Origin: Olsenella_K absiana
Lineage (GTDB): Bacteria > Actinomycetota > Coriobacteriia > Coriobacteriales > Atopobiaceae
Assembly: GCF_036408855.1 (NCBI RefSeq)
Contig: NZ_JAZGJQ010000003.1
Coordinates: 1 to 64,000, forward strand
Direction of reading: 5' to 3'
DNA length: 64,000 bases
A model generated the notes under the pieces. That model was given only the letters and a program-made list of their open reading frames with translations, searched no databases and was not told the DNA's origin. Made by a program: the position numbers and the translations under genes. This document shows positions 51,232 to 59,176 of this stretch, one piece after another; within the stretch, counting starts at the first letter, position 1; each line of letters opens with the position of its first letter.

Positions 51232-52551
51232 GTGGGAGAAGCGGGCCAGGTCCGTGCCAGCCGCCCTTCGGTCGAGCGCCTGACCCAGGTCGCCACGCTC
51301 GCGGCGGTGGGCCTCGTCCTGAGCTACGTCGAGTCGATGGTCCCGCTGCCCACGGCGCTCCCCGGCGTCAAGCTGGGCCTCTCCAACGTAGCCGTGCTCG
51401 TCTGCCTCTGCACGGTCGACGCGCGCGCCGCCGCCCTGGTCGCCGTGGTGAAGGTCCTGGCCGCAGGCTTCCTCTTCGGCTCCCCGATGATGATCGCCTA
51501 CAGCGCCGCCGGCACCCTCCTCGCCTTCCTGTCGATGCTGCTCATGGAGCGCGTGCTCGACGCGGGCGAGGTCGCCACCTCCATGGTCGCCGCAATCATG
51601 CACAACGCTGGCCAGGTCCTCGTCGCCACGCTCGTGCTCTCCGCGCCGGCCGTCCTTCTCTCCCTGCCCGTGCTCGCGGCCGCCGCCTGCGCGACGGGCG
51701 CCCTCACCGGCATGGTCGCGCGCGGCGTCCTCGCCTCGCTGCGCCGCCGGCCCGCACGCCCGCGCGTCGCGTCCGAGGTCGACCTGGAGGTGGCGCCCGG
51801 GGAGCTCGTCGCCTTCGTCGGCAGGAACGGCTCGGGCAAGACCTCGTTCGCCCTTCAGTGGGCGGCCGAGAAGAACGCGCAGGTAGCAGTGGCCGCCGGT
51901 CCGGCCGGTCCAGGCGGCCGGGGTGGTCAGGCCGCCGACGGCCGGACGACCCGCGCCGCCGGCGGGCGCGCGAGCCGCGTCGGCCTCTGCTTCCAGGACC
52001 CCGACGACCAGGCGGTGTGCGACGTCGTCCAGGACGACGTCGCCTTCGCGCTCGAGAACCGCGGCGCAGACCCGTGCGAGATGCGTGCGAGGGCCGACGC
52101 CGAGCTCGGCGCCCTCGGCATCCGCGAGCTCGCCGACCGGCCGCTCGACGAGCTCAGCGGTGGCCAGCGCAGCAAGGCAAACGTGGCAGGGCTTCTCGCC
52201 GGCGACTTCGACGTGATCGCGTTCGACGAGGTCACGGCCATGCTCGACGCGGCCTCGACCGAGAGGTTCTTCTCGCTCGTGGACGGGCTGCGCGAGCGCG
52301 GGGTCGGCGTCGTGCTGGTCACCCACCGCATGGAGGAGGCCCTGCGCGCCGACCGCGTGTGCGTCTTCTCCGGCGGGCGGCTGCTCGCGTGCGAGCCGCC
52401 CGACAGCCTGGCGGCGGACGGTGCGCTCCTCGAGCGCGCTGGCCTGGAGCTGCCGGCCGTGATGGGCCTGGCCGGTGAGCTCAGGGCCCGGGGCGTCGCA
52501 GTCCCGCTCACGGCCGACCCGCTCGAGCTCGTGGGGGCACTATGCCGCTGA
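51232..52551 (+). CDS. ECF transporter: S component fused to ATPase
   Basis: 439 aa. N-terminal membrane domain (about 15-180) of the Gx/COG4769 type (VATLAAVGLVLSYVESMVPL, GVKLGLSNVAVLVCLCTVD, GFLFGSPMMIAYSAAGTLLA), with six helices. It is fused to an EcfA-type ATPase (about 185-439): Walker A FVGRNGSGKTSFALQW, Q-loop CFQDPDDQAV, signature ELSGGQRSKANVAGL, Walker B FDVIAFDEVTAML, switch VTHRM. An Ala/Gly insert (VAAGPAGPGGRGGQAADG) interrupts the region before the Q-loop. GTG 51232 has GGGGGAGG upstream. Substrate unknown; the COG4769 link to isoprenoid or vitamin uptake is only suggestive. Confidence 0.85.
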   Translation: MGEAGQVRASRPSVERLTQVATLAAVGLVLSYVESMVPLPTALPGVKLGLSNVAVLVCLCTVDARAAALVAVVKVLAAGFLFGSPMMIAYSAAGTLLAFLSMLLMERVLDAGEVATSMVAAIMHNAGQVLVATLVLSAPAVLLSLPVLAAAACATGALTGMVARGVLASLRRRPARPRVASEVDLEVAPGELVAFVGRNGSGKTSFALQWAAEKNAQVAVAAGPAGPGGRGGQAADGRTTRAAGGRASRVGLCFQDPDDQAVCDVVQDDVAFALENRGADPCEMRARADAELGALGIRELADRPLDELSGGQRSKANVAGLLAGDFDVIAFDEVTAMLDAASTERFFSLVDGLRERGVGVVLVTHRMEEALRADRVCVFSGGRLLACEPPDSLAADGALLERAGLELPAVMGLAGELRARGVAVPLTADPLELVGALCR

Positions 52552-53417
52552 CGTGCAGGAACCTCTCCCTCTCCTATGGCGCGCGGCGGGTCCTCGCGGG
52601 CGTCGACCTCGACGTGGCGCCTGGCCGGGTGCTCGGCGTCGCCGGGGCGTCCGGCTCAGGCAAGACCTCCCTGTTGCGCTGCCTCGCCGGGCTCGAGCGC
52701 GGCTACGATGGCAGCGTCGCCGTGGACAGCCTGGGCGAGCGCGCCTCCGCGCGCGGGCGGGAGTGGCATGCGCGCGTGGGGCTCGTGGGGCAGGGCCCCG
52801 AGCGGCAGCTCTTCGCGCGCACGGTCTTCGACGACGTCGCGTTCGGCCCCAACAACCTGGGCCTTCCCGATGACGAGGTCCTCGGCAGGGTCACGCGCGC
52901 GCTCGGGGCGGTGGGCCTCGACCTCGACTGGTCCCTGGAGCGCAGCCCGCTCGAGTGCTCGGGCGGGGAGCAGCGCGCGGTCGCGATCGCCGGCGTCCTC
53001 GCGCTCCAGACGCCCTACCTGCTCCTCGACGAGCCGACGGCCGGGCTCGACGCAGCACGCGTCGAGGAGCTCGTCCGCCTCGTGCGCTCGCTGGCGGAGA
53101 AGGGCGTGGGGGTCGCGCTCGTCTCGCACGACATGGAGGTGCTTGCGCGCGCCTCGGACGAGGTCGCGGTCCTGGCGGACGGGCAGGTGGCCTACGAGGG
53201 GGTGCCCTACCAGGTGTTTCGCCAGGAGGGGGTCCTGCGACGTGCCGGGCTTGAGGCGCCGGGGCTGCTTCGGGTGGCCTACGCGCTCGAGCGGGCCGGA
53301 CGCGCGTGCGGCCTCGCGAGGGTCCCGTACGACTCGCTGGCTGGCGCGATTCTCGATGCGGTCGTACCCGGCGAGCGGCCCACGGGTGGCGCCCGGCCGG
53401 CGGGGGAGGGGGCGTGA
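52542..53417 (+). CDS. ecfA: Energy-coupling factor transporter ATPase
   Basis: 291 aa. Walker A GVAGASGSGKTSLLRCL, Q-loop GLVGQGPERQLFARTV, signature LECSGGEQRAVAIAGVL, Walker B PYLLLDEPTAGLD, switch VSHDMEVLARA. Second ATPase of the ECF module. The start overlaps the S-ATPase fusion gene by 10 bp and its TGA overlaps the T-component ATG by one base, so the operon is tightly coupled. Confidence 0.93.
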   Translation: MPLTCRNLSLSYGARRVLAGVDLDVAPGRVLGVAGASGSGKTSLLRCLAGLERGYDGSVAVDSLGERASARGREWHARVGLVGQGPERQLFARTVFDDVAFGPNNLGLPDDEVLGRVTRALGAVGLDLDWSLERSPLECSGGEQRAVAIAGVLALQTPYLLLDEPTAGLDAARVEELVRLVRSLAEKGVGVALVSHDMEVLARASDEVAVLADGQVAYEGVPYQVFRQEGVLRRAGLEAPGLLRVAYALERAGRACGLARVPYDSLAGAILDAVVPGERPTGGARPAGEGA

Positions 53418-54196
53418 TGGTCGCAGGCGGCTACGCCGCAGGAGACTCGCCCCTGCATCGGGCGGACCCGCGGGCCAAGGTCGTGGCGGTGCTGCTGGTG
53501 ATGGTCGCGCTCTTCGTCGGGCGCGACGTCGCCGGCCTGCTGCCGGCCGTCGCGGCGACGCTCGCGGCCCTCGCCTTGGGGAGCATGGGCCCGCGCTCCG
53601 CGCTCCGCGCGCTCAAGCCCCTCTCGTGGCTTATGCTGTTCGTGCTCTTCTTCGACGCGGTTCTCGCGCGGGACGGGACGGCCGTCATCGCCCTGGGGCC
53701 CGTAGTGCTCGACCTGTCGGGCGCCCTCGTCGGCGCGCTCGCGGACGCGCGGCTCGTGCTCGTCCTTCTCGTCGCGTCCTGCCTCACGCGGACGACCACG
53801 CCGACGCAGCTCACCGACGCCACCTGCGCGCTCCTCTCGCCACTGGTGCGCAGGCGGTCCACGCTGAACGACCTCTCGCTCGCGATGGGCATCACGTTGC
53901 GCTACGTGCCGGTGCTCGTGCGGGAGTGGGGGCGCGTGCGCGAGGCGCAGGTCGCACGTCTCGCCCGGCTCGAAGAGGGCGGCGTCGCGGCGCGGGTGCG
54001 CGCTCTGCTGCCGGTCGTCGTGCCGGTCTTCGTGAGGGCGTACCGAAGCGCGGAGGTGCTTGCGCTCGCCGTCGGGAACCGCGGCTACGACGCCCGCGCG
54101 TGCCGCTCCTGCTTCAGGGCGTATCGCTTCCGGACGTCCGACGGGCTGCTCGCCCTCCTCGGCGTGGCGGTGCTCGTGGCGGCCATCGTCGCGTAG
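53417..54196 (+). CDS. ecfT: Energy-coupling factor transmembrane protein T
   Basis: 259 aa with five to six helices. DSPLHRADPRAKVVAVLLVM is the typical EcfT opening; AMGITLRYVPVLVREWGRVR and ARLARLEEGG correspond to the cytosolic coupling helices with Ala-Arg motifs that contact the ATPases; ALAVGNRGYDARACRS is a conserved T-component element. GGGGGAGGGGGC precedes the ATG. Completes the ECF transporter. Confidence 0.92.
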   Translation: MVAGGYAAGDSPLHRADPRAKVVAVLLVMVALFVGRDVAGLLPAVAATLAALALGSMGPRSALRALKPLSWLMLFVLFFDAVLARDGTAVIALGPVVLDLSGALVGALADARLVLVLLVASCLTRTTTPTQLTDATCALLSPLVRRRSTLNDLSLAMGITLRYVPVLVREWGRVREAQVARLARLEEGGVAARVRALLPVVVPVFVRAYRSAEVLALAVGNRGYDARACRSCFRAYRFRTSDGLLALLGVAVLVAAIVA

Positions 54197-54238
54197 CCGC
54201 GGCCGGACGGTTTTCTCGCCTGCCGCGCGAAACCGCGG

Positions 54239-54267
54239 TTGAAATTGCCGGGACGTTCGGCTATAGT
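54239..54267 (+). promoter_or_regulatory. Promoter of tRNA-Val copy 2
   Basis: TTGAAA (54239-54244) and TATAGT (54262-54267) with a 17-bp spacer. Confidence 0.85.
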
Positions 54268-54298
54268 GTCTTTTCGCCGCACTAGCGGCCGCATATTC

Positions 54299-54373
54299 GG
54301 GCGTTTAGCTCAGGGGGAGAGCGCTTCCCTGACACGGAAGAGGTCAGAAGTTCAAATCTTCTAACGCCCACCA
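54299..54373 (+). tRNA. tRNA-Val (anticodon GAC), copy 2
   Basis: 75 nt with CCA, identical to 46200-46274. Its promoter and terminator differ from copy 1, so it is an independent unit. Confidence 0.97.
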
Positions 54374-54380
54374 TACATTC

Positions 54381-54418
54381 GCAGCTCAGAGGCATCGTCT
54401 CTGGGCTGCTTTCTTTTG
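54381..54418 (+). terminator. Terminator of tRNA-Val copy 2
   Basis: GCAGCTCAGAG / CTCTGGGCTGC stem with one wobble pair, followed by TTTCTTTT. Confidence 0.85.
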
Positions 54419-54507
54419 GTCCACGCCTTTTGTGCACTGCTCATGATGAGCCGCGTCCCCCTTGACCTAAACCTCACTTCAGGTACGAGAATGGCGTTCG
54501 AGGAGAG

Positions 54508-54571
54508 TGTCGCCAGGGAAACGTCGCCAGGAGAGCGTCGCCAGGGAAACGTCGCCAGGGAAGCGGCGTCC
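54508..54571. repeat. GTCGCCAGGGAAAC tandem repeat
   Basis: Four imperfect units of 14-15 bp (GTCGCCAGGGAAAC, GTCGCCAGGAGAGC) in the leader of the alcohol dehydrogenase gene. Otherwise 54419-54672 shows nothing recognisable. Confidence 0.7.
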
Positions 54572-54672
54572 CTAGGCCTCTTGCCCCGTATGGGCGACGG
54601 GCCAGCCCCCGCGCCGTCACCTGCACCAGGCCTGCGACCTCATGCCACGCATGACAGACGAAAGGAACGACC

Positions 54673-55839
54673 ATGCTCGGAAACTTCACCTACGAGAACC
54701 CCTGCCGTGTACACTTCGGCCCCGACGCACTGGACGACCTTCCCGGCGAGCTCGCCAAGTTCGGGCCCAGGGTCCTTCTCACCTACGGTGGCGGGTCCAT
54801 AAAGCGCAGCGGCCTGTACGACAAGGTGATCGCGGCGCTCGACGCCGCCGGCAAGTCCGTGGTCGAGGTGCCCGGCGTCATGTCCAACCCCACCGCCGAC
54901 AAGCTGCGGGAGGGCGCCAAGGTCGCGCGCGAGAACGACGTCGACCTGATCCTGGCTGTGGGCGGCGGCTCCACGATCGACTACGCCAAGGGCGTCTCGG
55001 TCTCCGCCTGGACCGAGGGTGACCCGTGGGAGCGCCTGTACCTCAACATGGAGCAGCCCACCGGCAAGATCATCCCCGTGGGCGACGTGCTCACCATGAG
55101 CGGCACCGGCTCGGAGATGAACGCCGGCTCTGTCATCACCAACCACGAGGAGGGCCTCAAGATCGGCCACGTCTTCGGGCCCGAGGTGATGCCCAGGTTC
55201 GCCATCGTGAACCCCGAGCTGACCTTCACCGTGCCCGACTACCAGATGCGGGCGGGCATCTTCGACGCCTTCAACCACATCCAGGAGCAGTACTTCTCGG
55301 GCACCGACGACAACACGAGCGACTACATCGCCGAGGGCCTCATGAGGAGCCTCGTGCACGCGAGCCGCATCGCCGTGAAGGACCCCACGGACTACGAGGC
55401 GCGCTCCAACATCAGCTGGGTCTGCACCTGGGCGCTCAACACGCTCCTCGCGTGCGGCAAGTCCACGGACTGGGAGGTCCACATGCTGGGCCAGGCCATC
55501 GGCGCGGTGACTGACGCCACGCACGGCATGACGCTCTCGGCCGTGGCGCTGCCCTACTACCGCCTGGTCATGCCCTACGGCAGGGAGAAGTTCGCGCGCT
55601 TCGCGACCAACGTGTTCGACGTGCCGGCCGAGGGTCGCACGACCGAGCAGCTCGCCGAGGCGGGCCTCGAGGCCCTGAGCGCCTGGATGGACGAGATCGG
55701 CGTGGTGCGCCACGCGCGCGAGCTCGGCCTCACCGAGGAGCTCGTCCCCGCCGCCGTCAGGGCCACCATCATCCTGGACGGCGGCTACCACAAGCTCACG
55801 ACCGACGAGGTCGAGCGGATCTTCCGCGAGAGCCTCTAG
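54673..55839 (+). CDS. Iron-containing alcohol dehydrogenase (butanol dehydrogenase-like)
   Basis: 388 aa. NADPH-linked alcohol/aldehyde dehydrogenase of the YqhD/BdhA group. FTYENPCRVHFGPDALDDLP start; VLLTYGGGSIKRSGLYDKV; LAVGGGSTIDYAKGVS nucleotide site; TMSGTGSEMNAGSVI; metal ligands in AGIFDAFNHIQEQYF and GAVTDATHGMTLSAVALPYY. Probably a fermentative or detoxifying step. GACGAAAGGAACGACC precedes the ATG. Confidence 0.93.
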   Translation: MLGNFTYENPCRVHFGPDALDDLPGELAKFGPRVLLTYGGGSIKRSGLYDKVIAALDAAGKSVVEVPGVMSNPTADKLREGAKVARENDVDLILAVGGGSTIDYAKGVSVSAWTEGDPWERLYLNMEQPTGKIIPVGDVLTMSGTGSEMNAGSVITNHEEGLKIGHVFGPEVMPRFAIVNPELTFTVPDYQMRAGIFDAFNHIQEQYFSGTDDNTSDYIAEGLMRSLVHASRIAVKDPTDYEARSNISWVCTWALNTLLACGKSTDWEVHMLGQAIGAVTDATHGMTLSAVALPYYRLVMPYGREKFARFATNVFDVPAEGRTTEQLAEAGLEALSAWMDEIGVVRHARELGLTEELVPAAVRATIILDGGYHKLTTDEVERIFRESL

Positions 55840-55932
55840 CTGGGCGACGACGGGGCCGGGTGCCTCGCGCGTCTCCGGGGCGATCGACCGCGGCCGCGCC
55901 TTAGCGGCCGCGCCTTGGTGTAAGGTCTGCTC

Positions 55933-56310
55933 ATGGAGAAGAGGCTCACATATCAGGACTACGCCCGCTTCGCGCGCCTGAGCGCGGCGGAGCTCGCCCG
56001 CCAGTGCGAGGCCGAGGCGTTCCGCGCCACCGGGCCCGGCGGACAGGGCGTCAACACGACCGACTCGGCCGTGCGCATGCGCCACGTGCCGACCGGCATC
56101 GTCGTCGTGAGCCGGGAGTCTCGCAGCCAGCTGCAGAACCGCGAGCGCTGCCTGGAGAAGATCCGGGCGGAGCTGCAGCGGCGCTCTCGCCGGCCCAAGA
56201 AGCGTCGCGCGACAAAGCCGACCAGGGCCTCCGTGCGCAGGCGACTCGACGAGAAGGGCCGGCGCGGCGCGGTCAAGCGCCTGCGCCGCCGGCCCGGCAT
56301 GGACGAGTAG
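55933..56310 (+). CDS. Release-factor-like GGQ protein (ArfB/PrfH type)
   Basis: 125 aa. FRATGPGGQGVNTTDSAVRM carries the catalytic GGQ of class I release factors; VPTGIVVVSRESRSQLQNR follows as in the RF catalytic domain; the tail is strongly basic (RRPKKRRATKP), as in ArfB proteins that insert into the mRNA channel of stalled ribosomes. There is no codon-recognition domain. Likely ribosome rescue or peptidyl-tRNA hydrolysis. Start ATG 55933. Confidence 0.88.
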   Translation: MEKRLTYQDYARFARLSAAELARQCEAEAFRATGPGGQGVNTTDSAVRMRHVPTGIVVVSRESRSQLQNRERCLEKIRAELQRRSRRPKKRRATKPTRASVRRRLDEKGRRGAVKRLRRRPGMDE

Positions 56311-56333
56311 GCGGGACCCCGCGTGGAGGGGCG

Positions 56334-56405
56334 GCACGCCCCGGGCGCAGGCGGCGGGGCGGCGCGGACCCCGCGCGCAGGCGGCGGGGCGGCGCGGACC
56401 CCTCT
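56334..56405. repeat. GGGCGCAGGCGGCGGGGCGGC minisatellite
   Basis: Two near-identical 31-bp units (GCAGGCGGCGGGGCGGCGCG then GACCCC) after the RF-like gene. Confidence 0.75.
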
Positions 56406-56418
56406 CCAAGTAGCTCAG

Positions 56419-56447
56419 ATGCACAAATCGGCGAAAAAGTTGCATCG
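56419..56447 (+). repeat. 29-bp ATGCACAA element, copy 3
   Basis: ATGCACAAATCGGCG, AAAAAGTTGCATCG; resembles 10277-10305 and 10477-10506. A shortened relative may lie at 56513-56540 in inverted orientation. No gene is visible in 56448-56757. Confidence 0.45.
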
Positions 56448-56757
56448 CCCCGGGCGCTCCGCTCGCCAGAACGGTCCCCGGCGCAGCCCCACCGGCGCGG
56501 GGGTGCAGTTTTCCGAGTTGTGGACGCCTCCCCCGGCACCCCGGCGGCCGGTGGGGGGATGATAGCCGCGCGCGGCGGGGTGCCACCTCGAGGGATTACC
56601 TGTTGGCGGCCGAGGCCCGACGGGCGTGGGTCCCGCGGCACTGGCGGGACCCGTCCATAAGTCTGAGATTTGCACGTCTCAATGCAGGTGATTGCGGGGG
56701 TGGGTCTGGGCGCGGTGGCTGGCCAGGGGCAGAGTGGCCTTCGGCGCGTACCCTCTA

Positions 56758-56919
56758 CTACCGCGCGCGGCGGTAGCGGGCGAGGACCTCGTCGAACTCC
56801 GCCTCGCCGCTCAGGTAGTCGGCGAAGGCGAGCAGGGGCTCTCGGCCGTGGAAGGTGGCGCAGTTCCCGCACAGGTCGCAGTCTCCGATGCACGGGAACC
56901 GCCCGCTCACGTAGTCCAT
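56758..56919 (-). CDS. Small four-cysteine protein
   Basis: 53 aa from ATG 56919, or 68 aa from ATG 56964 (GGGGGCGAT upstream). FPCIGDCDLCGNCATFHGRE gives CxxxCxxCxxC, a probable zinc or iron-sulfur site, followed by PLLAFADYLSGEAEFDEVLA and a basic end. It looks like a conserved small protein, not a shadow, because the cysteine block and ordinary amino acid mix appear only in this frame. Function not recognised. Confidence 0.6.
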   Translation of the reverse strand: MDYVSGRFPCIGDCDLCGNCATFHGREPLLAFADYLSGEAEFDEVLARYRRAR

Positions 56920-57304
56920 ACGTTCCTGTCTCGTCGATTCCCCGACCCGTGGTGCCCGCTGCATGTGATCGCCCCCGCATGACGTCTCGTCGACGCTTCG
57001 CCCGGCGCTCTCGCGCAGGCGTCCCGCCCGTGCCTTCGGCCATGGTAGCTGTCGTAGGCGCGGCGTGCCAGCCGCTGCGACCTGCCGTGGCGCTCGCTCG
57101 CCGCAGCATCCGCCGATGTCACGCCTGCGGCTGTCGAAAGCCGTCCACGCTTCGCGCTTGACTCGCACCGAGGCGGCCTGGGAACATAGTCTCCTGTCCT
57201 TGTCCGGCGCTCCTTGTGGCGGGGGCGCCGTCCCGTCCCGGCGCCGTCCCGGCGTGCCCGGGCCTGGACCTGGTTCCTGATGCCCATTGAGGGGGTGCGT
57301 GCCG

Positions 57305-57907
57305 ATGGCCAGCGTGCGCGACGCGATCGTGGAGACGGACGGCGAGGTCCGCGGGTTGGAGTTCGAGGGAGAGGACCTCGACGATGAGCGGCTCGGCCAC
57401 GTCGAGTTCGAGGACTGCACGTTCCGGGGGTGCACCTTCGCCGGTGCCCGCTTCGAGCGCCCCTGCTTCGAGCGGTGCGCGCTGGAGGACTGCGACCTCG
57501 CCAACCTGGCGGGAAACACCGGCTTCTGGCGGGACACCACGGTGAGGGACTGCCGCCTCACCGGCGCCGATCTGCACAAGTCGGTGCTCACGCGCGTGCG
57601 CCTCTCGGGATGCAACCTCTCGTACCTGGGGCTCGCGGAGTCAAAGCTCGAGCGCGTCGAGCTCGCTGGCTGCGACCTGCACGAGGCCGCGCTCTCGCAG
57701 CTGCGCATCCGCGGCGGCCTGGTGCTGGACGGGTGCGACCTCACGCGCGCCGAGCTCTTCCAGACGAGGCTCGCCGGCGTGGACCTCACGAGCTGTGAGA
57801 TCGGCGGCATGCGGGTGAGCGACACCTTCCGCGAGCTGCGCGACGCCGTTGTGGGGATCGAGCAGCTCCCCGAGCTCGCGGGGCTTCTCGGCGTGAGGGT
57901 CAGGTAG
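57305..57907 (+). CDS. Pentapeptide repeat protein
   Basis: 200 aa. Repeated A(D/N)LXX-like pentapeptides over about residues 35-170 (FEDCTFRGCTFAGARFERP, ALEDCDLANLAGN, CRLTGADLHKSVLTRVRLS, LDGCDLTRAELFQTRLAGV) predict a right-handed quadrilateral beta-helix. Some members (Qnr/MfpA) mimic DNA and protect gyrase; others have no known role. GAGGGGGTG precedes the ATG at 57305. A GAGAAGGAC motif follows the stop codon by two bases. Confidence 0.88.
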   Translation: MASVRDAIVETDGEVRGLEFEGEDLDDERLGHVEFEDCTFRGCTFAGARFERPCFERCALEDCDLANLAGNTGFWRDTTVRDCRLTGADLHKSVLTRVRLSGCNLSYLGLAESKLERVELAGCDLHEAALSQLRIRGGLVLDGCDLTRAELFQTRLAGVDLTSCEIGGMRVSDTFRELRDAVVGIEQLPELAGLLGVRVR

Positions 57908-57927
57908 GGGAGAAGGACGTCCGGCAG

Positions 57928-58206
57928 CTACTTGGTGTAGACGGTGAGGTGCACGTTGTCGTTCTCGAGCGCGACGCGGGCGACCACCGAGCAGATGCCG
58001 TCGAAGAGGTCTCGGCGCGCGGCGGGCACCCCCTCCCGCGCCCGCGTCACGTCGAAGCGCGTGCTCGTGTCCATGTCCTCGAGGCAGTCCTCGAGGGCTG
58101 CGAGGTTCTTGCCGAAGTAGGCCGGAAGCTTGAGCTTCCTCGCTATGAGGTCCCAGACCTCCTGGTCGGTTTCACTGCCCAGCTCGCGCAACTTGACCGT
58201 CGCCAT
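57928..58206 (-). CDS. Barstar-family RNase inhibitor
   Basis: 92 aa, the barstar length. LRELGSETDQEVWDLIARKL, KLPAYFGKNLAALEDCLEDM (family: lP.yyGxNldALwDcL) and a closing beta-strand NVHLTVYTK. Encoded directly downstream of a barnase-like RNase (97 bp), so it most likely neutralises that enzyme in the cytoplasm. ATG 58206 has AAGGGAGCAGGG upstream; an in-frame GTG at 58224 is weaker. Confidence 0.88.
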   Translation of the reverse strand: MATVKLRELGSETDQEVWDLIARKLKLPAYFGKNLAALEDCLEDMDTSTRFDVTRAREGVPAARRDLFDGICSVVARVALENDNVHLTVYTK

Positions 58207-58303
58207 CCCTGCTCCCTTCGTCACGGGGCCGTCCGGGCCACCTGTGATACCGCCACGCGGGTCCGCCGCCAGGCCACAGCAAGGCGGCCTCCCGCCCGAC
58301 CTC

Positions 58304-58984
58304 TCAGTAGAGCTGCTCGAAGGTCCGGTAGTGGTCCGACGTGTAGTAGATCAGCCCGTCGTCCGAGTACACGATCCGCTCGGGCCCGCGCGTCCCTCCA
58401 TGGTAGTCGACGTCGCACTCGCGCCAGGTCCTGCCCTTCGCCTCGGGGAGGGCGTGGTCGTCGTTGTGGAAGACGCCTCCGCCGATGCTCTTGCCCGGGC
58501 AGACCTCGTCCAGGTTGCCCTCGCTGGGGATCCAGCCCGCCGCCCGCGCGCGCGTCTTGCTGATGAAGTTCGGCGGCAGCTCCCCATATTCGTGCAGGTA
58601 GGCGGCGACCTCTTCCTTGCTGGTGTACGGCTCGCCCCTCGTGACGGCGACTGCCGCGCCGTGCGTCCCCGTGCCTTCGCCTTGGGTGGCCTGGCCGGAG
58701 TCTTGCCGTTCGCTCGCAGGGGAGTCCGCGCCCGCTGGGGAGCCCTGCGTCGTCCCTGGTCCCGCCGCGCCGCAGCCGCCGAGCGAGAGCGCCACGAGGG
58801 CGGTCGAGATGGCCACGAAGAGGGCCGCCGCGAGGCCCGCGCGTCCGCCGTGCACGGCACCCACACGCCTGGCGCGCGCCAGGCCCACGTGATGATCAGC
58901 GCGCACGAGGCCCCCGGCCCGCCCCGACGCTCGACGCTCCCGTCCGGTCCCGTGCTCCCCGCTGCCCGCCCAACGCTTCGACAT
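58304..58984 (-). CDS. Barnase-like secreted ribonuclease
   Basis: 226 aa. The C-terminal 110 residues match barnase throughout: LPPNFISKTRARAAGW, VCPGKSIGGGVFHND, GRTWRECDVDYHGG, ERIVYSDDGLIYYTSDHYRT. The active-site Lys (SKTRA), Glu (WRECD), Arg (ERIVYS) and His (SDHYRT) are all kept. The N-terminus has a basic stretch, a hydrophobic helix (LFVAISTALVALSLGGC) with a lipobox-like LGGC, and a Ser/Gly/Glu-rich linker, so it is exported and may be lipid-anchored. ATG 58984 has GGAGGGCG upstream; a GTG giving a shorter signal peptide is possible. Confidence 0.92.
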   Translation of the reverse strand: MSKRWAGSGEHGTGRERRASGRAGGLVRADHHVGLARARRVGAVHGGRAGLAAALFVAISTALVALSLGGCGAAGPGTTQGSPAGADSPASERQDSGQATQGEGTGTHGAAVAVTRGEPYTSKEEVAAYLHEYGELPPNFISKTRARAAGWIPSEGNLDEVCPGKSIGGGVFHNDDHALPEAKGRTWRECDVDYHGGTRGPERIVYSDDGLIYYTSDHYRTFEQLY

Positions 58985-59176
58985 CACGCCCTCCTGCCCG
59001 TAGCTCGCACCATTCTACGGCCATGGTTCATCTTCTGGACGCCCCGACGCCTGTAGCGTGCGGCGGGCTTCGCCTATAGTCAAGGAGCAGGGGACCGCCC
59101 TGACGGCACCCGCCCGCCCGGCGGCAGACGTGGCGACGCCTGCCCAGCACCCGCCCGGGACCCACGAAGGAGGACC

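Noticed and set aside
49123..52326. 1067-codon minus-strand open frame over pcp and the ECF genes
   Set aside because: Only its last 100 codons are real (the shifted half of the nitroreductase). The rest is antisense to recognised genes on both strands.
46200..54373. Genomic island bounded by the two identical tRNA-Val genes as attachment sites
   Set aside because: Both copies are complete with their own promoter and terminator, no integrase lies between them, and the interval holds ordinary genes (pcp, ecf).
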